From Acidimicrobiia bacterium (GTDB lineage Bacteria > Acidobacteriota > Terriglobia > Bryobacterales > Bryobacteraceae), in the NCBI GenBank assembly GCA_016871315.1, contig VFZE01000027.1, positions 1 to 64,000 of the forward strand: DNA of 64,000 nt. Direction: 5' to 3'. This document shows positions 9,391 to 17,156 of the stretch, in pieces (positions within the stretch are counted from its first letter, which is position 1; each line of letters opens with the position of its first letter). A program made the translations under genes and the position numbers. Under the pieces are notes generated by a model that was not told where the DNA came from, ran no database searches, and saw nothing but the letters and a program-made list of their open reading frames with translations.

Positions 9391-11910
9391 ATGTGCAAAC
9401 GCTTCGCGGTCGCAGTGTTGGCGGCCACTGCCGTCGCCGCGGTTCCCACCCCGAAAGAGCATCTCGGATATGAGCCCGGGGCCGACTACAAGCTGGCCGA
9501 CTATGCGGAGGTGACCGCCTACTTCCAGAAGCTGGCGCAATCGAGCCCGCGCATCAAGCTGGAAGAGTTCGGAAAAAGCTCGTTGGGCAAGCCGATTTAC
9601 GTTGCCTACATTTCCTCGGAAGCGAACCTGAAACAGCTCGACAAGTTTCGTGATATCAGCCGCAAGCTGGCGCTCGGCATCGCGGCGCCGGAGGAAGCGC
9701 GCCTGCTCTCCACCGAAGGCAAAGCGGTGGTCTGGATCGATTCCGGCCTGCACGCGAGCGAGGTGGCGCCGGTGCAGCACAGCTTCGACCTCGCCTACCG
9801 CATGCTCACCTCCGACGATCCGGAAATCGAACGTATCCGGCGCAACGTAATCCTGATGCAGATTCCCGTCATCAATCCGGACGGACTGGACTGGGTGGTG
9901 CATTGGTACCGCAAGAACGTCGGCACGCCGTATGAGCTGGCGCCGCTGCCGTGGCTCTATCACAAGTACGCCGGCCACGATAACAACCGGGACTGGTTCA
10001 TGTTCAATCTGCCGGAAACGCGGCACGTTTCCCGGCTCCTGTTTCAGGAGTGGTTCCCGCACATCGTCTATAACCAGCACCAGGCGCCGGCGTTTCCCGC
10101 GCGCATTTTCGTGCCACCCTATGCCGAGCCGCTCAATCCGCGCATCCCGGCCACGGTGATGGAAGGAATCAACGTAATCGGCTCGGCGATGAAGGAACGC
10201 TTCGCGCGGGAAGGGAAGACGGGCGTGATTTCCTACACCGGATTCGACGCCTGGTGGAACGGCGGCCTGCGCTCAGTGCCGGCCTTTCACAACATGCACG
10301 GCATTCTCACCGAGACAGCGCTATTCGGCTACGCGACGCCGGGTAACTACAAGATCACCGATCTGCCGGAGCGTTTCTCCAACGGCATCCCGACGCGTGA
10401 GCCGACGGTCTTCTATCAGAAGCCATGGCTGGGCGGGAAGTGGGGTGTGCGCGACGCGATCGAGTATATGCTGACGGCCGATTTCGCGATCCTCGACCTG
10501 GCCGCATGGCGCCCGTCGCAGTTTCTGTACAAGTCCTGGGAGATGGCGCGGAGCTCGATCGACGCCGGCAAGAATGCGAAGCCTTACGCCTACATCGTGC
10601 CGTCCGGACAGTGGGATGACTCGTCGGCGATCGACATGCTGCGCAGGCTGAAGCTGGGCGGCGTGCAAGTGCACCGCGCGGCGTCCGCCTTCCGCGCGAA
10701 CGGAAAGCAGTATCCGGCCGGTTCGCACGTGCTGCTGGCATCGCAGCCCTTCCGTCCTTATCTTGTCGACCTGATGGAGCCGCACAAGTATCCCGAGCTG
10801 CGCTCCGGCGGCACCGGCGCGATCCGGCGGCCCTATGATGTGGCGGGTTGGACGTTGTGGATGAACATGGGCGTCCAGGTGGACAGGACGGAAGATATTT
10901 TTCAAGCGCAGCTGGAACCGGTGAGTGAAGTCGGGCCCACACCGGAAACGTTGGACCACCGGCAGAATGCTTCCTTTCTGACCACCGCGGCGCTGCTGGA
11001 GAGAGGACGCCGCGTGCGATGGGCCGCCGACGGAGAGATCGTCAGCGACTCGGACCCGCCCAACGGGAAATTCACCAAGGCCGCTTACGAACTGCGCATT
11101 CCGCGCTTGGCTGTCTATGAACCGTTCACCGCCAACATGGATACCGGCTGGACGCAGTTCCTTCTTGACTCGTACGAGATTCCGCATGCCTTGCTGCGCA
11201 ATGATGACATCCTTAAGGGCGACCTGACAGGCCGCTTCGACTCTATTCTGCTTGCCTCACAAAGCACCGCATCGATCCTGCACGGGTTGCGCGACGGCGA
11301 GTATGCCGGACGTGGCCGCAGCCCGGGCGACCGCAACACGCTGCAGCGCCCCGAATACACCGGGGGCATCGGATTGCAGGGACTGGCGCAGCTGGAAAAA
11401 TTCGTCCGCGGCGGCGGCACACTGATCACACTCGATAACTCGACCGAGCTTCCGGCGCAGTTTTTCCCGCTGCCCGTGCGTTCGCTGCTGCGGCCCAGCG
11501 GAGGCGAAGGCGAATCCCGTAACGACCCACCGGCAGCCGGCTACTATTCTCCCGGCTCTTTGATCCGTATCCAGGTCGACACCGCGCATCCGCTGGCATT
11601 CGGCATGCCGAAGGAGACCTACGCCTTCACCACCGGCGGCCAGGCCTGGGACATCACGCTGCTGAGGGAGTTCAACAAGGGAGAGCGCGAAATCCGCTCG
11701 GTGGCGCGCTATGCCAACTCCAATCTGCTTGCCAGCGGCTGGCTGTCCGGCGAATCCACGGTGCAGGGCAAGCACATTCTGGTGGAGGCGCGGCACGGAC
11801 AAGGCCGCGTGATTCTGTTTGGGTTCCGGCCGCAGTTCCGCGGGCAGTCGGCAGGAACCTTCAAGCTGCTGCTCAACGCCATCTATCTGGCCTCCGCGAA
11901 AACTCTATGA
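9391..11910 (+). CDS. Secreted M14-family zinc carboxypeptidase
   Basis: 839 residues from ATG at 9391 (a TTG at 9382 is in frame). The signal peptide is MCKRFAVAVLAATAVAA. Zinc ligands are visible in HASE (H121, E124) and VYNQHQAP (H230). HDNNRDW lies at about 196-202, and the likely catalytic Glu is in GILTETALFG (about E308). The roughly 450-residue C-terminal part has no clear family signature but is well formed and may be a glutamine-amidotransferase-like accessory domain. It probably trims peptides in the periplasm. The stop overlaps the next gene's ATG (ATGA), so it starts a three-gene operon. It is a paralogue of the partial gene at 1-883. Confidence 0.9.
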   Translation: MCKRFAVAVLAATAVAAVPTPKEHLGYEPGADYKLADYAEVTAYFQKLAQSSPRIKLEEFGKSSLGKPIYVAYISSEANLKQLDKFRDISRKLALGIAAPEEARLLSTEGKAVVWIDSGLHASEVAPVQHSFDLAYRMLTSDDPEIERIRRNVILMQIPVINPDGLDWVVHWYRKNVGTPYELAPLPWLYHKYAGHDNNRDWFMFNLPETRHVSRLLFQEWFPHIVYNQHQAPAFPARIFVPPYAEPLNPRIPATVMEGINVIGSAMKERFAREGKTGVISYTGFDAWWNGGLRSVPAFHNMHGILTETALFGYATPGNYKITDLPERFSNGIPTREPTVFYQKPWLGGKWGVRDAIEYMLTADFAILDLAAWRPSQFLYKSWEMARSSIDAGKNAKPYAYIVPSGQWDDSSAIDMLRRLKLGGVQVHRAASAFRANGKQYPAGSHVLLASQPFRPYLVDLMEPHKYPELRSGGTGAIRRPYDVAGWTLWMNMGVQVDRTEDIFQAQLEPVSEVGPTPETLDHRQNASFLTTAALLERGRRVRWAADGEIVSDSDPPNGKFTKAAYELRIPRLAVYEPFTANMDTGWTQFLLDSYEIPHALLRNDDILKGDLTGRFDSILLASQSTASILHGLRDGEYAGRGRSPGDRNTLQRPEYTGGIGLQGLAQLEKFVRGGGTLITLDNSTELPAQFFPLPVRSLLRPSGGEGESRNDPPAAGYYSPGSLIRIQVDTAHPLAFGMPKETYAFTTGGQAWDITLLREFNKGEREIRSVARYANSNLLASGWLSGESTVQGKHILVEARHGQGRVILFGFRPQFRGQSAGTFKLLLNAIYLASAKTL

Positions 11911-12944
11911 CCCGCCCCTTCCGCATCGGCGTCTCCGCCGACTTTTATGAAGAAGCTCGTGAACATGTCGAGGCCGTGATTGAAGCGCGTCTGGCTTCCC
12001 TGCCCCACATCGAATGCGTCCCCATGCCGACGCCGGACAAGGTGGCGACGCCGGACCAGTTGAACGAGTTCGACGCGGTCTTCGCGCTGGCGACCAAAAT
12101 CGATGCCAATAGCCTTCGCGGCGTGGAACGGTTGACCATTGTCGCCCGCTGGGGCGTCGGCTATGCCCGCATCGACGTGGAAGCATTGACCGCGGCCGAC
12201 GTGATGCTGGCGATCACTCCAAACGCCGTGAAGCGGCCGGTCACGGAGGCGATCTTCGCCTTCCTTTTCGCGCTCGCCAAAAACCTTCCCTTGCAGGACC
12301 GCGTGGCGCGGGCCGGAGGCTGGCGTGGTGAACTGCCCAGGCTCGGCATCAATATTAAAGGTACGGTGCTCGGGTCGGTCGGCTGCGGCAATATTGCGCA
12401 GGAGATGTTCGCCGCGGCCAAGGGGCTCGGATTCCGCCGCATGCTGGCTTGCGACCCGTTCGTCAAGCAGGATCAAGTGGCCGGGCTGGGCGTGGAGATC
12501 GTGGACATGGATACGGTCTTCCGCGAATCGGACTTCGTCACTGTGAACACGCTGCTCAATACGTCCACTGTCGGCCTGGTCAAGGAGCATCACTTCCGCC
12601 TGATGAAGCCGCAAGCCTACTTCATCAACACCGCCCGGGGCCCGATTGTGGAACACGCGGCGCTTGTGCGGGCGTTGAAGGAAAACTGGATCGCCGGCGC
12701 GGGGATCGACGTCTTTCCCGTTGAGCCCCCGCCCAAAGACGATCCGTTGTTCGCTCAGGACAACGTCATTGTCGCGCCGCACGCGATGGCGTGGACAAAC
12801 GAGCTCATGCGCGATAACGGTTATGAAGCTTGCGACAACGTGGTGGCCATAGCCCAGGGGCGGCTACCGGCGGGCATCGTGAATCGCGGCGTTGTCGAAC
12901 GGCCCGGCTTTCAATCGAAGCTCCAACGGTACAAAATGGAATAG
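11907..12944 (+). CDS. D-isomer 2-hydroxyacid dehydrogenase (phosphoglycerate dehydrogenase-like)
   Basis: 345 residues. The NAD-binding motif is LGSVGCGNIAQEMF, where the third glycine of GXGXXG is replaced by alanine. The catalytic set is present: Arg in NTARGPIVE, Glu in FPVEPPP and His in VAPHAMAWT. The family reduces 2-keto acids or oxidises D-2-hydroxyacids with NAD(H). No ACT or other serA regulatory domain is attached, so a true serine-biosynthesis role is uncertain. It overlaps the upstream peptidase by four bases and is followed two bases later by the YqgE-like gene. Confidence 0.88.
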   Translation: MTRPFRIGVSADFYEEAREHVEAVIEARLASLPHIECVPMPTPDKVATPDQLNEFDAVFALATKIDANSLRGVERLTIVARWGVGYARIDVEALTAADVMLAITPNAVKRPVTEAIFAFLFALAKNLPLQDRVARAGGWRGELPRLGINIKGTVLGSVGCGNIAQEMFAAAKGLGFRRMLACDPFVKQDQVAGLGVEIVDMDTVFRESDFVTVNTLLNTSTVGLVKEHHFRLMKPQAYFINTARGPIVEHAALVRALKENWIAGAGIDVFPVEPPPKDDPLFAQDNVIVAPHAMAWTNELMRDNGYEACDNVVAIAQGRLPAGIVNRGVVERPGFQSKLQRYKME

Positions 12945-12946
12945 TC

Positions 12947-13546
12947 ATGACGCGGCCGGCTCTGATCGCCGTCCTCTTCCCGGCTCTGCTGGCGGGGCAG
13001 ATCCCGTTGCCGGAACGAGACCTCGGGCCGGGCCATTTGCTGGTGGCACGGCGCGATCTGCCCGATCCCAACTTCCGCGACTCGGTGGTGTTCCTGATGG
13101 ACTACAGCCGCACGGGCGCGATGGGTCTCATCATCAATCACGCCAGCCGGCTTACGTTGGCGAAGCTGCTGCCGGAACTGGCCACGGTTCGCGAGCGGAA
13201 TGATCCGATCTACCGCGGCGGGCCGGTGAGCCCGGAAGGAGTCATCGCACTTGTGCGCGCCGAGTCCAAGCCCGGCGACGCGATGCATGTCCTGAAGGAT
13301 GTCTACAAAGTCACCAGCCGCTCCGCTCTGGAGAAGCTTCTTGGCGCCGGGAAAGGCCACGACAAGCTCCGCCTCTTTATCGGCTATTCCGGCTGGGGGC
13401 CTGGGCAACTGGACATGGAGGTAGCCGCCGGGGTCTGGCACCTGTTCCGCGCCGATCCCGATTCGGTTTTTTCGCCCACGCCGGAATCGCTGTACCAGCA
13501 CCTGATCCGGCGCACCGAACTCCGCATCGCCTTCCATGGCCGCTAA
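12947..13546 (+). CDS. yqgE: YqgE/AlgH (DUF179) family protein with a signal-peptide-like N-terminus
   Basis: 199 residues. The DUF179 core starts at about residue 27 (GPGHLLVARRDL, then FRDSVVFLMDY and GAMGLIINH) and ends with FIGYSGWGPGQLD and the acidic-aromatic tail. Ahead of it is MTRPALIAVLFPALLAGQ, a short charged start and a hydrophobic run that looks like a secretion signal. YqgE proteins normally begin at the core and are regarded as cytoplasmic, so this is unusual. The ATG follows the dehydrogenase stop by two bases, making it the third gene of the operon. The biochemical function of the family is unknown. Confidence 0.88.
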   Translation: MTRPALIAVLFPALLAGQIPLPERDLGPGHLLVARRDLPDPNFRDSVVFLMDYSRTGAMGLIINHASRLTLAKLLPELATVRERNDPIYRGGPVSPEGVIALVRAESKPGDAMHVLKDVYKVTSRSALEKLLGAGKGHDKLRLFIGYSGWGPGQLDMEVAAGVWHLFRADPDSVFSPTPESLYQHLIRRTELRIAFHGR

Positions 13547-13559
13547 GCGGGAGCTTCTT

Positions 13560-13868
13560 ATAGTGCGAGCCAACGGCGGATTTGCACTGCCGCGCAGCAG
13601 AGCCTTGCAGATGAAGGTGTGACGCAGATCGAGGATACGGGGGTGCGCATGGCCGCCTCGGGCAACCCAGCGCAAACGACACCGGAGACGGTCGAAGGTG
13701 TTGTGAATGGTGCGTTTCGGAATCGGCCGCCCTTCGGGCGTGAGAAAGACCGTATCAACGCCGGAGTGACGCCGTATCGCGAGGGTGGCCTTCTGATACA
13801 CCGCCAAGGCTTTCGCGGTGCTGGGGTGAATCGGCACCAAGCGCGACTTTTTGAACGTGTTGAGCGAA
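13560..13868 (-). pseudogene. Tyrosine recombinase (integrase) remnant
   Basis: On the minus strand the frame reads TFKKSRLVPIHPSTAKAL, then VFLTPEGRPI and ILDLRHTFICKALLR. These are the central and HXXR-like parts of phage/integron-type tyrosine recombinases. The N-terminal part and the C-terminal catalytic tyrosine are missing: upstream is the sulfatase stop codon, and downstream the frame runs into the antisense of yqgE. The remnant fills an otherwise empty 320-base gap. It is a decayed mobile-element gene, not a working one. Confidence 0.65.
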
Positions 13869-15248
13869 TCAGCTGAAGCGTTTGCCCCAGCCGGCCACCT
13901 CCGCGGTAAGGCGCTCGCGCACGGAGAGGAACTCGAGGTTCTCGTACTGGTTGACCTTTTCGCGCGGATCCTCGCGGAGGTCAAAGAGTTCGCCGGGGCC
14001 TTTACCGCCGTCGCGGAGGACGAGCTTATAGCGTGAGTCGCGGGCCATTTCCGTATTGCGGAAGTGGCCGAAGACGTGGTCGGGCCAGGGATTCTTGCGG
14101 TCCGGGCGTTTGCCCATGGCGAGGTCAAGGTAGCTGCGGCCGCAGAGGTTGGCGTTGGGCTTGGGAAGCTGGGCGGCGTCGCAGAGGGTGGGGAGAAAGT
14201 CGTAGAAACTGATGAGTTCCGGGCGGGTGGCTTGAACGGGGATTTTGCCGGGCCAGTGCATGATCATCGGGACCTGCATCACTTCTTCGTACATGTTGAT
14301 GGGGTCCGAGGCGAGGCCCTTGCTCCAGAGGCCGTGGCGTCCGAGCAGGAAGCCGTTGTCGCCGGTGAAGACGACGAGGGTGTTGGAGGCAAGGTTGCGC
14401 TGGCGGAGCTTGTTGAGCAACAGCGGGATCTGATCGTCGAGCGCGGTGGTGGAGGCGGCGCACTTGCGCAGGTTGCTGACGGTGTCGTTGAGCAGATTCT
14501 TTTCGCGCAGTGCGTTGGGCGCCGGCGGTTCCCATCCGACAGTGTCGAATGGCGTGTTGGCGTACATGTCGTAGTAGCGCTGCGGGTGGCCGTCGTAGGG
14601 GGTGTGAGGGTTGAAGTAGCTGACGGTAAGGAAGAAGGGCTTGGAGGGGGACTGCTGATCGAGGAAGTGGTTGGCCTGAGTGGTCATGAGGTCGGCGAGG
14701 TAGCCTTTCTCTTCGACCTGTTTGCCGTTCAGGAACATGGTGGGGTCCTGGTAGCGGCTGCTGCCTCCGGCCATTGTGTAGGTGAACTGATGGCCGTGGC
14801 CGGGGGCTTGGTCATTGCCCATATGCCACTTGCCGACGTAGCCGCAATTGTAGCGGTTTGAGGAGAAGATGTCGGAGAGCATGGTCTCCTTGGCGAACGA
14901 CGGCGGGGGTTCCTTCTGGCCTTGCGGCGGATTTTCGATGGGGTTGGGAGCGAGGAAGTCGTGGATGCCGTGCTGGCGGGGGACGCGGCCGGTGAACAGA
15001 GTGGCGCGCGAGGCGGAGCAGATGGGAGTAACGACGAAGCTGTTGAGGAAACGGACGCCGGATTGGGCGAGCCTGTCGATGTTGGGGGTTTTGATTTCGC
15101 GATTGCCGTAGCAGCCGAGCATCCAGGAGGCGAGGTCGTCGGCGAGGACGAGGAGGATGTTGGGGCGGCGCGGTGGCGGGTCGGCGGCGTAGAGGGCTGG
15201 CGCGGCGAGAGCGGCAAGGGCGTTGCGACGGGTGATGGGGGTGGACAT
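13869..15248 (-). CDS. Type I sulfatase, Tat-exported
   Basis: 459 residues. The N-terminus MSTPITRRNALAALAAPALY has a twin-arginine-type signal. The sulfatase core follows: NILLVLADDLASWMLGCYG (metal-binding aspartates at about 37-38) and the signature ICSASRATLFTG with C77-S-A-S-R81. The cysteine there would be matured to formylglycine, which requires an FGE or anaerobic enzyme elsewhere in the genome. YVGKWHMG and VVFTGDNGF are further conserved blocks. It hydrolyses sulfate esters, perhaps on polysaccharides; the substrate is unknown. It ends next to the integrase remnant and lies 12 bases downstream of the ABC-2 permease. Confidence 0.92.
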   Translation of the reverse strand: MSTPITRRNALAALAAPALYAADPPPRRPNILLVLADDLASWMLGCYGNREIKTPNIDRLAQSGVRFLNSFVVTPICSASRATLFTGRVPRQHGIHDFLAPNPIENPPQGQKEPPPSFAKETMLSDIFSSNRYNCGYVGKWHMGNDQAPGHGHQFTYTMAGGSSRYQDPTMFLNGKQVEEKGYLADLMTTQANHFLDQQSPSKPFFLTVSYFNPHTPYDGHPQRYYDMYANTPFDTVGWEPPAPNALREKNLLNDTVSNLRKCAASTTALDDQIPLLLNKLRQRNLASNTLVVFTGDNGFLLGRHGLWSKGLASDPINMYEEVMQVPMIMHWPGKIPVQATRPELISFYDFLPTLCDAAQLPKPNANLCGRSYLDLAMGKRPDRKNPWPDHVFGHFRNTEMARDSRYKLVLRDGGKGPGELFDLREDPREKVNQYENLEFLSVRERLTAEVAGWGKRFS

Positions 15249-15260
15249 ATCGGTGAACCT

Positions 15261-16229
15261 TTATAAGACGTCGGCGAAACCTCGTTTGAGCTGGCGGAAG
15301 AAGAGGCCGCCGATGATGAAGGTGAGCAGGCAGTAAAAGGCGAGCACGAGGGTCTCTTCGGGGTCGGGGATGCGGGAGTAGAGCAGCAGATCGCGGTAGC
15401 CGCGGACGATGTAGGCCATCGGGTTGGAATCGATCACGAACTGCATGTTTTCCGGGTACTGATCTTCATTGATGAAGATGGGGGTGAGCCAGAACCAGAG
15501 AGTGAGGCTGACTTGCGCGGCCTGTGAGGTGTCCCGCAGATAGACCTGGAGGCTGGCGGCGAACCATCCGATGCCGGTGGCGAAGAGGCCGGCGAGCAGA
15601 GTGAAGCCGGGGAGCAGGATGAGTCCGGGATGAAGGGAGCCGCCGGTGAAGAGGATGGCGCCGACGACCAGGATAAAAGTGAAGAAATGGTTGATGAGGG
15701 AGGAGCAGAAGACTGAGACGGGGATGATTTCCGACGGGAAGAGGGTTTTGGTGATGAGGTTGGAGTGTTCGACGAGGGAGCCTGCCGAGCGGATGACGGT
15801 TTCCGAGAAGAGGAGCCAGGGGAGGAGTCCGGCCATGAGGAAGAGGGTGTAGTTTTCCCCATTAGGCAGCTCAAAACGCATGATGATCTGGAAGGCGAAG
15901 GTGTAGGAGAGCAGGAGGACGAGGGGGTGGATGAGGCCCCAGAGCCAGCCCGCGGTGGAGCCGACATAGCGCTGCTGGAAGTCGCGGCGGACGAGCTGGT
16001 AGAGCAGCGAGCGGCGCTCGACGAGGTTGCGGAGAAAGAAGGAGCCTGGGAGGCGGATCAAGGTATCAGGATAGCGGATTTGCGGGAGGTGGAGGGGGGT
16101 GAGGCGCAGCTGATTCGGCGCCAGCAGCGACTTGCCACTCACTAATGCAGTATGTAATGAGCTCAACAAGCTGTCCACCTGGCCGATAAGAGGTGAGACG
16201 TCAGAGTGCGGCAAATATGGGTGATGCAT
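15261..16229 (-). CDS. ABC-2 type permease (polysaccharide/O-antigen export type)
   Basis: Up to 322 residues from ATG at 16229. That start would overlap the divergent HEAT gene, so a TTG/GTG further in (for example 16142) may be used; the conserved part begins near IRLPGSFFLRNLVERR. It has the family layout: an amphipathic cytoplasmic start (LLYQLVRRDFQQRYVGS), six hydrophobic segments, and the motif NPMAYIVRGYRDLL before the last helices. Such permeases (Wzm/TagG) export glycans with a separate ATPase. No ATP-binding subunit or glycosyltransferase lies beside it, so it is an orphan in this window. Confidence 0.85.
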   Translation of the reverse strand: MHHPYLPHSDVSPLIGQVDSLLSSLHTALVSGKSLLAPNQLRLTPLHLPQIRYPDTLIRLPGSFFLRNLVERRSLLYQLVRRDFQQRYVGSTAGWLWGLIHPLVLLLSYTFAFQIIMRFELPNGENYTLFLMAGLLPWLLFSETVIRSAGSLVEHSNLITKTLFPSEIIPVSVFCSSLINHFFTFILVVGAILFTGGSLHPGLILLPGFTLLAGLFATGIGWFAASLQVYLRDTSQAAQVSLTLWFWLTPIFINEDQYPENMQFVIDSNPMAYIVRGYRDLLLYSRIPDPEETLVLAFYCLLTFIIGGLFFRQLKRGFADVL

Positions 16230-17146
16230 CTAACTTACTATTGCTCAATCAGTTAGACCAGATCTATCATAAGGACGTCGCGAAGATCCAGTGCATGATC
16301 AAGCAGATGGTTCAGGGAAGCGCCGACGACAAGGTCTACCTAAGATCCACCCTTCGCCGGTGGCTGTTTGAAAACCCGCTGCAGTTCCTTCGCGCTGTGG
16401 TCGAGATCCTCCGTGAAGACAACTCCGATCCATCTCTGGTTCTCATCGCTCCGATCTTGAGCTCCAACGCGGAGGCTCACTCCTTTGTGAGCAATCCGGT
16501 ACTCTGCAACCGACGTGATGCGGTGGGGCTGGCCCGGCTCCTGATTGCCGTTGACGCCAGCTATGACGTGAAACTCGTTCGTCATGCCAAGGAAGCGCGT
16601 TGGTTTGAAGGTGGCGCCCGGCTATCTCAGGCCCTGGAGATTCTCTCGGCCGTCAGCGATGGCTCGCGCATCTTCCCCGACCTCATCCAATTGATGGGTC
16701 ATCCGGATCAACACATTCGCTCCAAGGTCGCTCTCATCGTCGGCCGGGCCCGTAAGAACCCCGCGTGGATCTGTGGTTTCATGCAGGATAAAGACCCGCG
16801 TACGCGGGCCAACGCGGTGGAAGCTCTCATTGGGGAGACCTCTCCGGACGCCATCCGCGTCCTGCGGATCGCCTCTGCTGACTCGCACCACCGCGTGGCG
16901 GCAAACGCCTGGCTGGGGCTCCTGACCGCCCGCCAACCGGATGCCTTCGGCGGGCTGCTGCGGATGGCAGCCTCCGAGAAGCCCGCCGACCAGGCAGCCG
17001 CCGCATGGGCCCTCGGCCAATTCGGCTCCGCCGAATGCATCCCCGCTCTGAAGCGGCTTCGCGACTCCCCACACTCCGATGTTAAGCGCTCCGCCCTACG
17101 CGCCCTCGTTGCCGCTCGCAGAAAGTCACCTAATCCGCCGTCCTGA
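16217..17146 (+). CDS. HEAT-repeat protein
   Basis: About 309 residues from ATG at 16217 (a GTG at 16193 is also in frame). There is no signal peptide. The C-terminal two thirds consist of helical repeats with HEAT/PBS-lyase character, such as PDQHIRSKVALIVGRA, DPRTRANAVEALIGE and QAAAAWALGQFGSAE. The N-terminal helical region is not recognised. Such scaffolds bind other proteins; no enzyme motif is present. Its start overlaps the longest version of the divergent permease, and its end lies 10 bases from the convergent metH end. Confidence 0.75.
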   Translation: MGDASNLLLLNQLDQIYHKDVAKIQCMIKQMVQGSADDKVYLRSTLRRWLFENPLQFLRAVVEILREDNSDPSLVLIAPILSSNAEAHSFVSNPVLCNRRDAVGLARLLIAVDASYDVKLVRHAKEARWFEGGARLSQALEILSAVSDGSRIFPDLIQLMGHPDQHIRSKVALIVGRARKNPAWICGFMQDKDPRTRANAVEALIGETSPDAIRVLRIASADSHHRVAANAWLGLLTARQPDAFGGLLRMAASEKPADQAAAAWALGQFGSAECIPALKRLRDSPHSDVKRSALRALVAARRKSPNPPS

Positions 17147-17156
17147 TCCCAGCGAA

